A stretch of 64,000 bases of DNA from Streptomyces sp. B93 (GCF_018070565.1 NZ_JAGPXL010000005.1:1-64000), one strand, 5' to 3'; shown: positions 52,680 through 62,859, numbered from the stretch's first letter. The notes: generated by a model not told the origin, from the letters alone. Numbers and translations: made by a program.

Positions 52680-53795
52680 GTGACCAGTCCCCAGCACGCC
52701 CGAACCCTCGACGTCGACCGCAGCGACGCCGCGTACCGCAGCTGGCTGAAAGAGGCCGTCCGCAAGGTGCAGGCCGACGCCAACCGGTCCGCCGACACGC
52801 ATCTGCTGCACTTCCCGCTCCCCGAGCACTGGGGCATCGATCTGTACCTCAAGGACGAGTCCACCCACCCCACCGGCAGCCTCAAGCACCGCCTCGCCCG
52901 CTCCCTGTTCCTCTACGGCCTGTGCAACGGCTGGATCCGCCCCGACCGCCCGGTGATCGAGGCGTCCAGCGGTTCGACGGCCGTCTCGGAGGCGTACTTC
53001 GCCAAGCTGACCGGTGTTCCCTTCATCGCGGTGATGCCGCGCACGACCAGCGCCGAGAAGATCCGTCTGATCGAGTTCCACGGCGGCCGCTGCCATTTCG
53101 TCGACGACCCGCGGACGATGTACGAGGAGTCCGCCCGTCTCGCGGCGGAGACCGGCGGCCACTACATGGACCAGTTCACCTACGCGGAGCGTGCCACGGA
53201 CTGGCGCGGCAACAACAACATCGCCGAGTCGGTCTTCCGCCAACTGCGCCTGGAGCGCTACCCCGAACCCGCCTGGATCGTCGCCACGGCGGGCACCGGC
53301 GGCACCTCCGCGACCATCGCCCGCTACGTCCACTACATGCAGTACGACACCCGGATCTGTGTCGCCGACCCGGAGAACTCCTGCTTCTTCGAGGGCTGGA
53401 CCAGCGGCAGCACGACCGTCACCTGTGACAGCGGCTCCAGGATCGAGGGCATCGGCCGCCCCCGGATGGAGCCCAGCTTCGTGCCGGGCGCCGTGGACCG
53501 GATGATGAAGGTGCCGGACGCGGCGAGCGTGGCCGCCGTGCGGGCGCTGGAGCGGGCCATCGGCCGCAAGGCGGGCGGCTCCACGGGCACGGGCCTGTGG
53601 AGCGCCCTGAAGCTCGTCGCCGAGATGGTCGCCGAGGGCCGCACGGGCAGTGTGGTGACCCTGCTGTGCGATCCGGGCGACCGCTACCTCGACAAGTACT
53701 ACTCGGACGCCTGGCTGGCCGCACAGGGCCTGGACATCGCCCCGTACACGGCGGCCGTCGACTCCCTGCTGGCGACGGGAGTGTGGCCGGACTGA
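52680..53795 (+). CDS. PLP-dependent cysteine synthase/desulfhydrase-fold enzyme
   Basis: 371 residues of fold-type II PLP enzymes. The Schiff-base Lys is in [13 protein letters not shown], the phosphate/substrate loop is [15 protein letters not shown], and the PLP phosphate cup is [14 protein letters not shown]. The N-terminal extension and C-terminal [17 protein letters not shown] match the actinobacterial branch annotated as cysteine synthase family or L-cysteine desulfhydrase. Synthesis versus breakdown cannot be decided from sequence. GTG start with GAGGAG upstream. Confidence 0.88.
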   Translation: MTSPQHARTLDVDRSDAAYRSWLKEAVRKVQADANRSADTHLLHFPLPEHWGIDLYLKDESTHPTGSLKHRLARSLFLYGLCNGWIRPDRPVIEASSGSTAVSEAYFAKLTGVPFIAVMPRTTSAEKIRLIEFHGGRCHFVDDPRTMYEESARLAAETGGHYMDQFTYAERATDWRGNNNIAESVFRQLRLERYPEPAWIVATAGTGGTSATIARYVHYMQYDTRICVADPENSCFFEGWTSGSTTVTCDSGSRIEGIGRPRMEPSFVPGAVDRMMKVPDAASVAAVRALERAIGRKAGGSTGTGLWSALKLVAEMVAEGRTGSVVTLLCDPGDRYLDKYYSDAWLAAQGLDIAPYTAAVDSLLATGVWPD

Positions 53796-53829
53796 GGCGC
53801 CGGACGGCTCCCGGCCGGGCCCGCGCCCC

Positions 53830-54303
53830 TCAACGCCCCGCCAACCGCCGGTCCAGCGCGGTGACCGCCTCCCGGAAGGCCTGCCCCAGGCCCGCGCGGG
53901 CGAGCCGCAGCACGACGCGGAAGGGTGCGGGACCGTCCGCGGCGAACGTCCACTGCACGCGCGTGCCGGTGCCCACGGGCGTCAGCCGCCACTCCTCGAC
54001 CAGCGCGCGCACGCCGGGCGCGTTGGTGACGTCCACGCGGTAGGCGTACACCTGGGGTGCCTCGGCGGCGACGACCGTCTCCCGGAACCGGGTCCCGCCC
54101 CGCAGCCGTACCTCCCGGCCGCCGCCGCCCTCGTCGGCCCGCGCGGACGTCACCGCCGTGAACCACTCGGGCCAGCCGGCCGTGTCCTCGGCGAGCGCGC
54201 GGTACACCGCCTCCGGGGCGGCCGCGATCTCCCGGGCGAAGACCAGCCGTACGGGGGCCTCCCGGACGAAGTCGAGCCCCACCGGACGCAGACGGCGAGC
54301 CAT
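53830..54303 (-). CDS. SRPBCC (START-like/polyketide cyclase) family protein
   Basis: 157 residues. The pattern VRLVFAREIAAAPEAVYRALAEDTAGWPEWF, a beta-rich middle, VEEWRLTPVGTGTRVQWTF and a C-terminal helix ending LDRRLAGR are those of the SRPBCC hydrophobic-cavity fold. Ligand unknown. It is convergent with the PLP-enzyme gene with a 34-nt gap. Confidence 0.87.
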   Translation of the reverse strand: MARRLRPVGLDFVREAPVRLVFAREIAAAPEAVYRALAEDTAGWPEWFTAVTSARADEGGGGREVRLRGGTRFRETVVAAEAPQVYAYRVDVTNAPGVRALVEEWRLTPVGTGTRVQWTFAADGPAPFRVVLRLARAGLGQAFREAVTALDRRLAGR

Positions 54304-54417
54304 GGGCGTAACCCCCTTGTACGGTGCCGGAGTTCCGGCGGCAACGGGCGGCGGACCGGGTGCGCCACCCTAGCTGGCGCACCGTCAGCTGTCAGCGCCC
54401 TACCGCCGCGCGGCGGA

Positions 54418-55248
54418 TCACTCGTCGGTGTCCGCGGCGGACTCGCCCGCCACCACCAGTTGCCGCACCCGCTCGGAGATCTCCGACCGCGCGTCGTCCG
54501 GGAGCCCGGCGTCGGTGACCCAGGTGTCGACCTGTTCGAGCGTCGCGAAGGAGCTGAGGCCCACCGTGCCCCACTTGGTGTGGTCGGCGACCACCACCAC
54601 CCGGCGCGCGGAGTGCACGAGGCGCCGGTTGGTCTCCGCCTCCGCGAGGTTCGGCGTGGACAGTCCGGCCTCCACCGATATCCCGTGCACGCCGAGGAGG
54701 AGCACGTCGAAGTGGAGGGTCGCGATGGCCTGGTCGGCGACCGGGCCCACCAGCGAGTCGGAGGGGGTGCGTACCCCGCCGGTGAGCACCACCGTGGCCG
54801 CGCCCTGCCGGGGGCCGGAGGTGCGCTGCGCCGCGTGGAAGACGTCGGCGACCCGCACCGAGTTGGTGACGACGGTGAGGTCGGGTACGTCGACCAGCCG
54901 GTGGGCCAGCGCGTACGTCGTCGTACCGCCCGACAGGGCGATCGCGGCGCCCGGCGCGACCAGCTCCGCCGCGGCCCGCGCGATGTCCTCCTTGGCGGTC
55001 AGCTCAAGGCCGGACTTGGCCTCGAAGCCCGGTTCGTGGGTGCTGGCCTCCGCGACCGGCACCGCGCCGCCGTGCACCTTCTCCAGGACGCCCTGCCGGG
55101 CGAGCGCGTCGAGGTCGCGGCGGACGGTCATGTCCGACACCCCGAGCTTGCGGGTCAGCTCGTTGACCCGGACGCCGCCCCGGCGTCGTACCTCGTCCAG
55201 GATCAGGGCGCGCCGCTGCTCCGCGAGGAGGTTCTGATTCTCGCTCAC
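54418..55248 (-). CDS. DeoR-family transcriptional regulator
   Basis: 276 residues, GTG start. HTH VRVNELTRKLGVSDMTVRRDLDALARQGVLEKVHGGA (about 27-62), then the DeoRC sensor with IALSGGTTTYALAHRL and DVLLLGVHGISVEAGLSTPNLAEAETNRRLV. No sugar-metabolism gene adjoins it. The divergent neighbour is the membrane hydrolase-like gene. It is a second DeoR protein distinct from that at 40458. Confidence 0.92.
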   Translation of the reverse strand: MSENQNLLAEQRRALILDEVRRRGGVRVNELTRKLGVSDMTVRRDLDALARQGVLEKVHGGAVPVAEASTHEPGFEAKSGLELTAKEDIARAAAELVAPGAAIALSGGTTTYALAHRLVDVPDLTVVTNSVRVADVFHAAQRTSGPRQGAATVVLTGGVRTPSDSLVGPVADQAIATLHFDVLLLGVHGISVEAGLSTPNLAEAETNRRLVHSARRVVVVADHTKWGTVGLSSFATLEQVDTWVTDAGLPDDARSEISERVRQLVVAGESAADTDE

Positions 55249-55547
55249 GTACGCTCCGGTCCTCTCGACTCAAGCCGTCCCAGCTGTTCGACATGGCGTG
55301 CGCACCCGCTCCGACTAGGGCGGATCGCATGTTCCGGGCGGGCGGCGGTCCCATCCTCGCACGGCCCGCGACGGGCCGCGCCACCGGCCGTACCGTCGCG
55401 CACATGTCATTTACGTCTCATCCTCGGCACGGCTGTCACACGGATCGGGGAGATTCGGTGACGACGGGTGTGCGCGGGACCGCGCAGCGTGGATGCTGAA
55501 CCCCGCACCTGCTCAAGCCGACGGCACGTCACGGGGGAAGCGGAACA
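55249..55547. other. Non-coding divergent region
   Basis: 299 nt between the DeoR gene and the membrane hydrolase-like gene. An AT-richer patch near 55405-55420 (CATGTCATTTACGTCTC) may be promoter sequence. No RNA gene or repeat was recognised. Confidence 0.5.
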
Positions 55548-57881
55548 GTGGAACGTGCGCAGGAACGCGCCTTCGCCGACGGGGCGACCCGTCCGGCCGG
55601 GCGGCCCGAGGAAGCCCTGGAACTGCTGGTCCACGGGGTGGGCGGCACCACCCCGGAAGAGATGCTGGACGACCCGCGCACGGTACGGGTCGCCGGGGAC
55701 GACACCGCGGCACTCTTCCGCCGCGCGGCCGACACCGCCGACCCGGGGGCCGCCGCCGACCCGACGGCCACCGAGGGACGGCCCGTCCCGGAGGCGTACG
55801 TCTGGTGCAACCTCACCTCGGGCAACGGCACCCGCGCCTTATGGCTGTTGCTGCTCCCGTTCATGGTGGTCAACCTCGCCCACTGGATGCGGCCCAGCGT
55901 CCGCGACCGCCGCACCCGCACGGTGCGGCTGTACGGCGCGCTGGTACGGCTCGTCGGGCTGACGCTGACCGTCCTGCTGGTCGCGGCGGCCTGCGAGGTC
56001 GCCCTCGATCTGGCGGCCTGGCAGTGCGCGGGCACGCGCGCGTGCGCCGAGAACCACTCCTGGCTGGGCTTCCTGTCACCGGCCGGGTCGGGCGGCGGCT
56101 GGTGGAGCGCCCCGGGCCGCCGGCTGGCGCTGGCCTCCCTGGTGCCGCTCGCCCTGACCGGCCTGCTCTGGTACCTGTCCCGGCGCACCTGGAACGCGTA
56201 CGAGTCCCAGCCGCCGCTGGCCCGCACGGCCGAGGAGGAGACGGGCGGCAGCGCGCTGGCGCAGCCGGGGTTCTGGTACGGGCGGCGCCTGGTGGCCCGG
56301 CTGCGGGCCGCGCACACCGCGGCGGGCCTGCTGACGGTGGCCGCCGGGGTCGGTCTCGCCGCCGCCCGCCACGACCGCGAGCCCGGCGGCCCGGCCGCCC
56401 TCGCCGCGCTCGGCCGCCTGCTGGAGGCGGCCCTGCTGACCGGCGCGGTCCTCGTGGTGTGGGTGGTCTGCCGCCGCGGCGGCACCGACCGGCGCGTCGA
56501 CCGGGACCGCGACGGCCGTCTCGTACGGTGGCTGCCGCCCGGCTCCCTCGCCCTGCTCCTGCTCACCTTCCTGTACGCCGGCTGGGAGCGGCCGGGATGG
56601 CGGTCGCACGGGCCGCTGCACGACGACGCGCCCTTCGGGGGCCTGGTGCTCCTCCAGGGGCTGCTGGTGGTCGTGCTGGCCGTGGTCGCCCGCCTCCTGC
56701 ACCGCGACCTGCCCGACGCGCGTGCCGCGATGCGCGGTCTCGGCGGACCGGCCGTCGCGCTGCTCGCCTGCGCGCTGGGCGGGGTGATGGCCGGCGGTGT
56801 CGCCCAGCGGGTCGCGGACTGGCTGGACGGCACGGGCACCTCCATCGACGGCCCGCCGGTCCTGCTGACCTGGCAGGCGTCCGTGATCCCCCCGCTGCTG
56901 CTGGTGCTGTTCGCGCTCTGCGGCTGGCTCGCCCGGCGCACCCTGCGCCGGTCCCGCGCGCAGCGCGCCGAGGTGGACGGCGACTACCCGGACGAGACTC
57001 GCGACCCCGAGCGCACCCACGCCATCGCCCGCAGCCGGGCCATGGCCGCGCTCACCGACTCCGGTCCGCTGCTCATCGCCGTCATCACCGCCGTGACCCT
57101 GCTGCTCGGCACCGGGGCCCTGGTCGGCGCCTTCGCCACCGGCGAGGCACCGGGCCCGGCCGCGCGGGGCACCCATCCCTTCGTCGAGGGCGCCGCCGAG
57201 ACCGCGCAGGTGCTGGGCTCCTGGCTGATAGGGCTCGGGTTCATACTGTTCGTCACCTGGGGCAGGCGCGCCTACCAGGACGCCTCCGCGCGGCGCACCA
57301 TCGGCATCCTGTGGGACGTCGGCACCTTCTGGCCGCGCGCCGCCCACCCGTTCGCGCCGCCCTGCTACGCCGAGCGGGCCGTGCCCGACCTGACCTGGCG
57401 GATCGACACCTGGACCCGTTCCACGGGCGGCCGTCTGGTGATCTCCGGGCACTCCCAGGGCAGCGTCCTGGCCGCCGCGGCGGCCTGGCAACTGCCCCCG
57501 CGGGTGCGCGGCCGGGTCGCCCTGCTGACGTACGGCTCCCCGCTGGAGCGGCTGTACGGCCGCTGGTTCCCGGCCCACTTCGGGCCCGACGCGCTCGCCG
57601 CGCTGCACCGGGACGTCGACTGCTGGCGGAACCTGTACCGGCTCACCGACCCCATCGGCGGACCGGTGCGGGTGTCGGGGGGCGACGGCACACCCGCGGT
57701 GGACAGCCCGCCGTTGAAGGACCCGCTGGCGCACGGCCGCACCGACCGGCATCCGCTGCCGATGCCCGTCCTCGGCCACTCCGGGTACCAGGCGGACCCG
57801 GCCTTCGCCGAGGAACGCGAGATGCTGCTCGCCCGCCTCCGCCCGGAACTGCCCGCGCCGCGCCCGGAGAGCGCGCCCTGA
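55548..57881 (+). CDS. Multi-spanning membrane protein with alpha/beta-hydrolase motifs
   Basis: 777 residues. The N-terminus has LELLVHGVGGTTPEEML (about 24-40), resembling the HG oxyanion strand of alpha/beta hydrolases. About ten hydrophobic segments fill residues 95-585. The C-terminus has VISGHSQGSVLAAAA with nucleophile Ser 636, a following strand ALLTYGSPLERLY, and candidate Asp (RLTDPIG, about 700) and His (LGHSGYQ, about 744). It looks like a lipase/esterase fold interrupted by a membrane domain. A TTA codon at 55839 may make it bldA-dependent. Start GTG with GGGGGAA upstream. Substrate unknown. Confidence 0.8.
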   Translation: MERAQERAFADGATRPAGRPEEALELLVHGVGGTTPEEMLDDPRTVRVAGDDTAALFRRAADTADPGAAADPTATEGRPVPEAYVWCNLTSGNGTRALWLLLLPFMVVNLAHWMRPSVRDRRTRTVRLYGALVRLVGLTLTVLLVAAACEVALDLAAWQCAGTRACAENHSWLGFLSPAGSGGGWWSAPGRRLALASLVPLALTGLLWYLSRRTWNAYESQPPLARTAEEETGGSALAQPGFWYGRRLVARLRAAHTAAGLLTVAAGVGLAAARHDREPGGPAALAALGRLLEAALLTGAVLVVWVVCRRGGTDRRVDRDRDGRLVRWLPPGSLALLLLTFLYAGWERPGWRSHGPLHDDAPFGGLVLLQGLLVVVLAVVARLLHRDLPDARAAMRGLGGPAVALLACALGGVMAGGVAQRVADWLDGTGTSIDGPPVLLTWQASVIPPLLLVLFALCGWLARRTLRRSRAQRAEVDGDYPDETRDPERTHAIARSRAMAALTDSGPLLIAVITAVTLLLGTGALVGAFATGEAPGPAARGTHPFVEGAAETAQVLGSWLIGLGFILFVTWGRRAYQDASARRTIGILWDVGTFWPRAAHPFAPPCYAERAVPDLTWRIDTWTRSTGGRLVISGHSQGSVLAAAAAWQLPPRVRGRVALLTYGSPLERLYGRWFPAHFGPDALAALHRDVDCWRNLYRLTDPIGGPVRVSGGDGTPAVDSPPLKDPLAHGRTDRHPLPMPVLGHSGYQADPAFAEEREMLLARLRPELPAPRPESAP

Positions 57882-57899
57882 CCCCGCCCGGGTGGCGGG

Positions 57900-60338
57900 T
57901 CAGGGCAGCTCCGGCAGATCCTCCGCGTAGAGCAGCGTCAGGTCGTCGGTGCTGGGCTCGGCCACCTGGGCGACCCGGCTCGCGTGCCGTTCCACCATCG
58001 CCTCGAAGGTCTGCCGCGCGGTACGGCCGTTGCCGAACGCGGCCCCCTTGGGGATCTCGGTGAAGTACTTCAGCAGTGCCTGGTCGGCGCCCGGCGCCAG
58101 CCGGTACTCGTGCTCCTCGGCCTGCTGCTCGACGATCCGCAGCAACTCCCCGGGACCGTAGTCGGTGAAGGTGATGGTGCGGGAGAAACGGGACGCCACA
58201 CCGGGGTTGACGGAGAGGAACCGCTCCATCTCGGCGGTGTAGCCCGCGACGATCACCACGACCGCGTCCCGGTGGTCCTCCATCAGCTTCACCAGGGTGT
58301 CGATGGCCTCCTTGCCGAAGTCGCGGCCCGCGTCCTGCGGGGACAGCGCGTACGCCTCGTCGATGAACAGCACCCCGCCGCGGGCCCGTTCGAACGCCTC
58401 CTGGGTGCGGATCGCGGTGGAGCCGATGTGCTCGCCGACCAGGTCGACGCGGGACACCTCGACGAGGTGGCCCTTCTCCAGCACCCCGAGGGAGGCGAGG
58501 ATCTCGCCGTAGAGCCGGGCGACCGTGGTCTTGCCGGTGCCGGGGGAGCCGGTGAAGACCAGGTGGCGCTTGACGGACGCGGCCTTGAGCCCGGCCTGCT
58601 GACGGCGGCGGCCCACCTCGATCATGTCGGTGAGGGCGCGCACCTCCCGCTTGACGCTGTCCAGGCCGACCAGCGCGTCCAGCTCCCCGAGCACCGCCGT
58701 GGACGTCCGCACCGGCTGCGCGGGCTCCTCCGGGGCGGCGGGCGGCGCCGGTTCGGCGGCCCGCTGCCCGGGGATCGCGCCGAGCAGCCCGGGGGACTGG
58801 GTGGTCGTCTGTACGGCGGTCCGGGGCGCCGCCGTGGGGCGTACTCCCGCGCTCTCGTCGCTGGTGCAGTCCTCGACGACCGGGCCGGACGCGGGGTCGG
58901 CGTCGGGCCCCGCGTCCCCGAACTCGTACCCGCCGCGGGCACAGCGCTCCGTGCGGCACTTGCGCAGGGTGGTGCGGGAGCCGTCGATGACGTGGAAGCC
59001 GTAGCCGCCGCTGCCGGTCACCCGGCAGTGCTGGAAGGTGCCCCGGCCGCCCGCCGACACATAGAAGCCCGCCTCGGCGGGGGAGTCGACCGTGCACCGC
59101 TCGATGACCGGGTCGGCGCCCTTGGTGACGATCACTCCGGTCTGCACGCCGTCCAGGGAGCAGTTGTTGAGGGTGCCGCCGCTGCCGTGGTCGCGGAACC
59201 AGGCGCCGGTCGCGGCCTCCCGGATGCGGCAGTCGTCGAGCTGCGCGGTCGCCCCGTCGCTGACGGACACGGCGGTGTTGCGGACCTGGGTCAGATCGCT
59301 GTCGACGACGTCCGCGCGGGAGCCGCGGTCGAGGACGAACAGCGCGTCCGGCACGTCGTGCACCCGGCAGGAGTCGAGGACGGCGGTGGCGCCGTCGCTG
59401 ACCCAGACGGCCGGGTAGTCGCCGGTGCTGTCGGAGATCTCGCACTGGTTGGCGTCCACCCGGGTGCCCGGGTCCCACACCGACAGGCCGTTGCGCCCGA
59501 ACCGGGAGACGGTGGTGCGGGTCAGGGTGAGCACCGCGCGGGAGCGCAGGTCGACCGCGTTCTCCGGGATGTCGTGGAGGCGGCAGTCGGCGAGGGTGAG
59601 CACCGCGTCGGTGTCGAGGGTGACACCGTCGGCGGTGGTGCGGTGCACCTCGCAGTCGGTGAGGTGGGCGGTGGCGCGGCCGGTGATCTGCACGCCGCTG
59701 CCGCGGACCTCGTACACCTCGCAGCCGACCGCCTCCAGCATGGAGTTGTCCCCGGTCGCGGTGAGTCCCGCGCCGGAGGTGTGGTGCACCCGGCAGCGCT
59801 CCAGCCGGGGGTGGGCGCCGCCGCGCACCGCGACACCGGACTGACCGGCCGAGACGACCTCGCACTCCTCGAAGACACCGCCCCCGCCGTCGACCACGGC
59901 GATGCCGATGCCCGCCGGGTTGTCGACGGTGCAGCGCCGCACGGTGGGCCGGGCGCCGTCGCGGACCTCTATCCCGGCCGCGGACCGGGTGACGACCCGG
60001 ATGTCCGTCAGCTCCGGAGCGCCCTCCTCCACCAGCAGCGCGGGCGCCGTCGCGTCCTGGCCCTCGACGTGCAGGTCCTGGACGACCGCCGAGGCGCGCA
60101 CCGTCAGCGGCACCCCGTCGACGGGCGCGATGCGCACCGAGCCGGGGGCGCCCTCGGGGCCGCGCAGGGTCACCGCCCGCTGGACCACGAGGTTCTCCCG
60201 GTAGGTGCCGGGGGCGACGGTGAGGACGTCACCGTCGGCCGCTGCCTCCAGGGCGGCGGCCAGTGACGCGTACTCACCTGTGCGGCGCCGCCACCGCGAT
60301 GTGCCGGTGTGCGTCACCTGGACCGTGCCCTGTGCCAT
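57900..60338 (-). CDS. Right-handed beta-helix/AAA+ (CbxX/CfqX-type) fusion protein
   Basis: 812 residues. Residues about 20-480 are a parallel beta-helix with repeated turns such as [31 protein letters not shown] and [15 protein letters not shown]. After a Pro/Ala linker, residues 540-800 form a CbxX/CfqX AAA+ domain: Walker [11 protein letters not shown] (about 598), Walker [14 protein letters not shown], and the sensor region [14 protein letters not shown]. EccA proteins of type VII secretion carry the same ATPase type. ATG 60338 was chosen ([14 protein letters not shown]); the frame is open 21 codons further. A scaffold-coupled remodelling ATPase is a reasonable inference; partner unknown. 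Confidence 0.85.
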   Translation of the reverse strand: MAQGTVQVTHTGTSRWRRRTGEYASLAAALEAAADGDVLTVAPGTYRENLVVQRAVTLRGPEGAPGSVRIAPVDGVPLTVRASAVVQDLHVEGQDATAPALLVEEGAPELTDIRVVTRSAAGIEVRDGARPTVRRCTVDNPAGIGIAVVDGGGGVFEECEVVSAGQSGVAVRGGAHPRLERCRVHHTSGAGLTATGDNSMLEAVGCEVYEVRGSGVQITGRATAHLTDCEVHRTTADGVTLDTDAVLTLADCRLHDIPENAVDLRSRAVLTLTRTTVSRFGRNGLSVWDPGTRVDANQCEISDSTGDYPAVWVSDGATAVLDSCRVHDVPDALFVLDRGSRADVVDSDLTQVRNTAVSVSDGATAQLDDCRIREAATGAWFRDHGSGGTLNNCSLDGVQTGVIVTKGADPVIERCTVDSPAEAGFYVSAGGRGTFQHCRVTGSGGYGFHVIDGSRTTLRKCRTERCARGGYEFGDAGPDADPASGPVVEDCTSDESAGVRPTAAPRTAVQTTTQSPGLLGAIPGQRAAEPAPPAAPEEPAQPVRTSTAVLGELDALVGLDSVKREVRALTDMIEVGRRRQQAGLKAASVKRHLVFTGSPGTGKTTVARLYGEILASLGVLEKGHLVEVSRVDLVGEHIGSTAIRTQEAFERARGGVLFIDEAYALSPQDAGRDFGKEAIDTLVKLMEDHRDAVVVIVAGYTAEMERFLSVNPGVASRFSRTITFTDYGPGELLRIVEQQAEEHEYRLAPGADQALLKYFTEIPKGAAFGNGRTARQTFEAMVERHASRVAQVAEPSTDDLTLLYAEDLPELP

Positions 60339-60446
60339 GGCGTTGCTGTGCCCCCACCTCGTCGTACGCGGGTCGATGCCGATGAAGTCCGGCCGGTCCA
60401 CCGTAGCGTGCGCGGCGACGGTGGGTTGACCAGAGACGGAAGGCCG

Positions 60447-61049
60447 TCAGCTGCCGGTGCCGGTCCTGCCCCAGTCCGGCCCGGCCTGTTCCCAGGCCCG
60501 GTCCCAGCGGGCGTATCTGCGGCGGACCATCCGCCACACGACCAGTCTTCTGACGCCCTCGACCAGACAGGCCGTCAGCACGGCCGCGCCGAACCCGGCG
60601 AGGACCGCGTGCGTCGTCGCGGTCCCGGGGTCCAGCGGGCGGGTGACGACGCGCCCCCGGTCGTCGGTCCATATCCGCACCCGGTCGCCGGGCCGCGGGT
60701 CCTGGACGCGCACCATCACCGGGCCGTGCCGCTCGGTGCCGTCCGGGGCGGTCCACTCGGCGAGGACGCGGCTGCGCACGTCCCTGGCGGTGGTCTCGGG
60801 GTCGACGGTCAGGGTGCCGCCGGTCAGTTCACGGACGACCGTGGCCGTCACCTCGTGCCGCGACCGGTGCTGTTCCTGGAGCGACCGCTGCAACGCCCTC
60901 TCCGTCGCGGCGCCCGCGAGGCCGCCGAGCAGCGGCGCGGCGAGCAGGATCAGCAGCAGGGCGACCAGGGCCACCCAGGACTCGACCAGATCGGTCCCGC
61001 GGCGCAGCGGGTTGTGCCGCCACCGCCAGAGCCCGCCGATCGCACGCAC
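60447..61049 (-). CDS. Rv1733c-like two-helix membrane protein
   Basis: 200 residues: a cytoplasmic start RAIGGLWRWRHNPLRRGTDLVE, helix about 25-48, an extracytoplasmic domain of about 85 residues, and a second helix about 145-165 with a basic C-terminus. The WRWRxNPLRRxTD opening is typical of the Rv1733c family of actinobacterial membrane proteins, whose function is unknown. GTG start. Confidence 0.82.
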   Translation of the reverse strand: MRAIGGLWRWRHNPLRRGTDLVESWVALVALLLILLAAPLLGGLAGAATERALQRSLQEQHRSRHEVTATVVRELTGGTLTVDPETTARDVRSRVLAEWTAPDGTERHGPVMVRVQDPRPGDRVRIWTDDRGRVVTRPLDPGTATTHAVLAGFGAAVLTACLVEGVRRLVVWRMVRRRYARWDRAWEQAGPDWGRTGTGS

Positions 61050-61214
61050 CGTCCGGCACCCCCGTCCCCTGAACTCGTCCCGTGCTTCCCGGTTCTCTCA
61101 CGGACCGCACACGAGATCCCAACGAGCGGGCGCCGCGCGGGGGTTCCCGCGGCCCCCGTGCCGGCCCGGATCTGGCCGAGAGCCACGCCGCGGGGTGCGG
61201 CCACCCCGTGAGGT

Positions 61215-61240
61215 GCGGCCACCCCGTGGGGCGTGGCCGC
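61215..61240 (-). terminator. Hairpin downstream of the MOSC gene
   Basis: GCGGCCAC (61215-61222) pairs with GTGGCCGC (61233-61240) around a 10-nt loop that can partly pair (CCC/GGG). It lies 21 nt past the MOSC stop. The left arm belongs to one of two direct copies of GGTGCGGCCACCCCGTG (61194-61210 and 61212-61228). Confidence 0.7.
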
Positions 61241-61261
61241 AGGTGGACCGCGGCCGAGGGG

Positions 61262-62086
61262 TCAGGCGAGGGCGCGGACCGGGTCGCCGACGCGGATGGT
61301 GCCGCCGGACTGGGGGACGAGGTTCTGCCCGAAGACCAGTTCGTTGCCGAAGCGGCGGTGCCGTCCCAGGGTGCGCAGCGGCTCCCGTCCGCGCTCGCCG
61401 CTGGCCTGGTCGGTGGTGGTGACGACGCACCGCCCGCAGGTCCGCGCGACGCGGAAGGTGACGTCCCCGATGGCGACGCGCGACCAGTCGTCCTCGGCCC
61501 ACGGCTCGGTGCCGGCCACGACCACGTTGGGCCGGAAGCGGTTCATCGGCAGCGGGCCCTCGGAGGCGTGCTCACCCTCGGAGATCAAGGAGTTGAGGGC
61601 GTCCAGGGACGAGGTGGAGGCGAGGAGCAGCGGATAGCCGTCGGCGAAGCTGACGGTCTCGCCGGGCAGCGCGTACCGCGGGTCGACGGGGCGGCGGGTG
61701 GCGGGGTCGTCCATGTGCACCAGGCGCACCTCCGCGCCCAGGTAGGCGCTGCACCAGGCGTGCGCGGCGGCGTCGGCCGCGACGCCCTCCACCTTGGTGC
61801 CGAAGACGTCCACCGGGACGGTCACTCCCGGCGCCGGGACGGCCACGTCGAGCGGGTCCCGGCCGGACGCCGACAGACGAACGCCGCCGCCGGGCAGAAG
61901 TCCGGCGGCGGCGAGCGCCAGGCGCGGTTGCTGGCGTTGCGTGACGACCTTTCCCCCGTCGTCGATCAGCACCCAGCGTCGGTCTCCGGCCAGCCCCCAG
62001 GGCTCCACCACGGCCTCCTGACGCGGCAGCGCCCGGAACGCCTTGACCGGATGAACGTGGATCGAATGCAGTGTCGGGTTCCCCAT
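61262..62086 (-). CDS. MOSC-domain protein (YcbX/mARC-like molybdenum-cofactor enzyme)
   Basis: 274 residues. N-terminal MOSC_N beta barrel (LHSIHVHPVKAFRALP, WGLAGDRRWVLIDDGGKVVTQRQQPRLA) and C-terminal MOSC with MNRFRPNVVV and the Cys of FRVARTCGRCVVTTTDQ that binds molybdenum in YcbX and mARC. Such enzymes reduce N-hydroxylated compounds using a separate electron donor. No ferredoxin domain is fused here, unlike E. coli YcbX. ATG 62086. Confidence 0.92.
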   Translation of the reverse strand: MGNPTLHSIHVHPVKAFRALPRQEAVVEPWGLAGDRRWVLIDDGGKVVTQRQQPRLALAAAGLLPGGGVRLSASGRDPLDVAVPAPGVTVPVDVFGTKVEGVAADAAAHAWCSAYLGAEVRLVHMDDPATRRPVDPRYALPGETVSFADGYPLLLASTSSLDALNSLISEGEHASEGPLPMNRFRPNVVVAGTEPWAEDDWSRVAIGDVTFRVARTCGRCVVTTTDQASGERGREPLRTLGRHRRFGNELVFGQNLVPQSGGTIRVGDPVRALA

Positions 62087-62132
62087 GGCGCCATCGTGCC
62101 AGCCGACGGCGCCGACAGCCCGGGGTTGTCCC

Positions 62133-62570
62133 TCAGTAGCCGCGGTACTGCTGGTTGTTGTACGGGTCCTGGTACGGCGCCGGGGCGGGCCGGGGAGCCG
62201 CGGGGCGCATCGCCTCGTACCCCATGTGGCCGGGCGCCGCCGGACGCGGCTGCTGCGGCTGCGGGCCGGGGTAGCCGCGTGGCGCGGTGGCCTGCTGCGG
62301 GATGTACGCCGCGGGCGCCTGCTGCAACGGGGCGGGCTGCGGGGCCTGTGGGTAGCCGTAGGACGGCTGGGGGGACGGGGCCGCCGGGAGGGCGGGCAGC
62401 GCCGAGGGCAGCGCGGGCAGGTGGGCGCCCGGGGTGTCGTACGGCGCGGGGACCCGGATCGGGGCGATCTGCGGGGTGCCCCGCTCGGCCACGAGCGAGT
62501 CGTAGATCGGGGTGTCCGGGAAGGAGGCGGAGTAGTAGCCGCCGCCATAAGTGGAGCGGGGGGAGGTCAT
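62133..62570 (-). CDS. Proline/glutamine-rich protein of unknown function
   Basis: 145 residues. A conserved-looking N-terminus, MTSPRSTYGGGYYSASFPD, then SLVAERGTPQIAPIRVP, is followed by about 90 residues rich in Pro, Ala, Gln and Tyr with PQAPQPAP-type repeats and a tail YNNQQYRGY. No signal peptide or membrane helix. Probably disordered. ATG 62570 is preceded by GGAGCGGGGGGAGGTC. Function unknown. Confidence 0.75.
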   Translation of the reverse strand: MTSPRSTYGGGYYSASFPDTPIYDSLVAERGTPQIAPIRVPAPYDTPGAHLPALPSALPALPAAPSPQPSYGYPQAPQPAPLQQAPAAYIPQQATAPRGYPGPQPQQPRPAAPGHMGYEAMRPAAPRPAPAPYQDPYNNQQYRGY

Positions 62571-62859
62571 GGCACATAAGTTAAGCCCACGATGTGCTGG
62601 TTGGGGAGACCGATAAGAGGGTTGTTTTACGTGTCCGCGGTGACCTCGTGTCCCCAATGCGAGCGAACTTGGGAAAAAGGGGCATCAAGCGGCGTCCAAA
62701 TCGTGTAAAGCCTCAGTTCCTGGCGGGTTACCGGCGGTTGACCACCCCTGTTTCCGGCACGGTCGATGGGACTTCGGCGCCCCGGGCAATAGGTTGGGCG
62801 TCATCAAGCCGACGGACGGCCGGGCGCTGCCTGGCACGGGACACGTGATGGGGGCGGAC

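Noticed and set aside
55458..55499. 13-residue ORF (ending RGTAQRGC) with GGGGAG upstream as a leader peptide of the membrane hydrolase gene
   Set aside because: Too short to judge, no RRHID-like tail, and no conservation could be tested.
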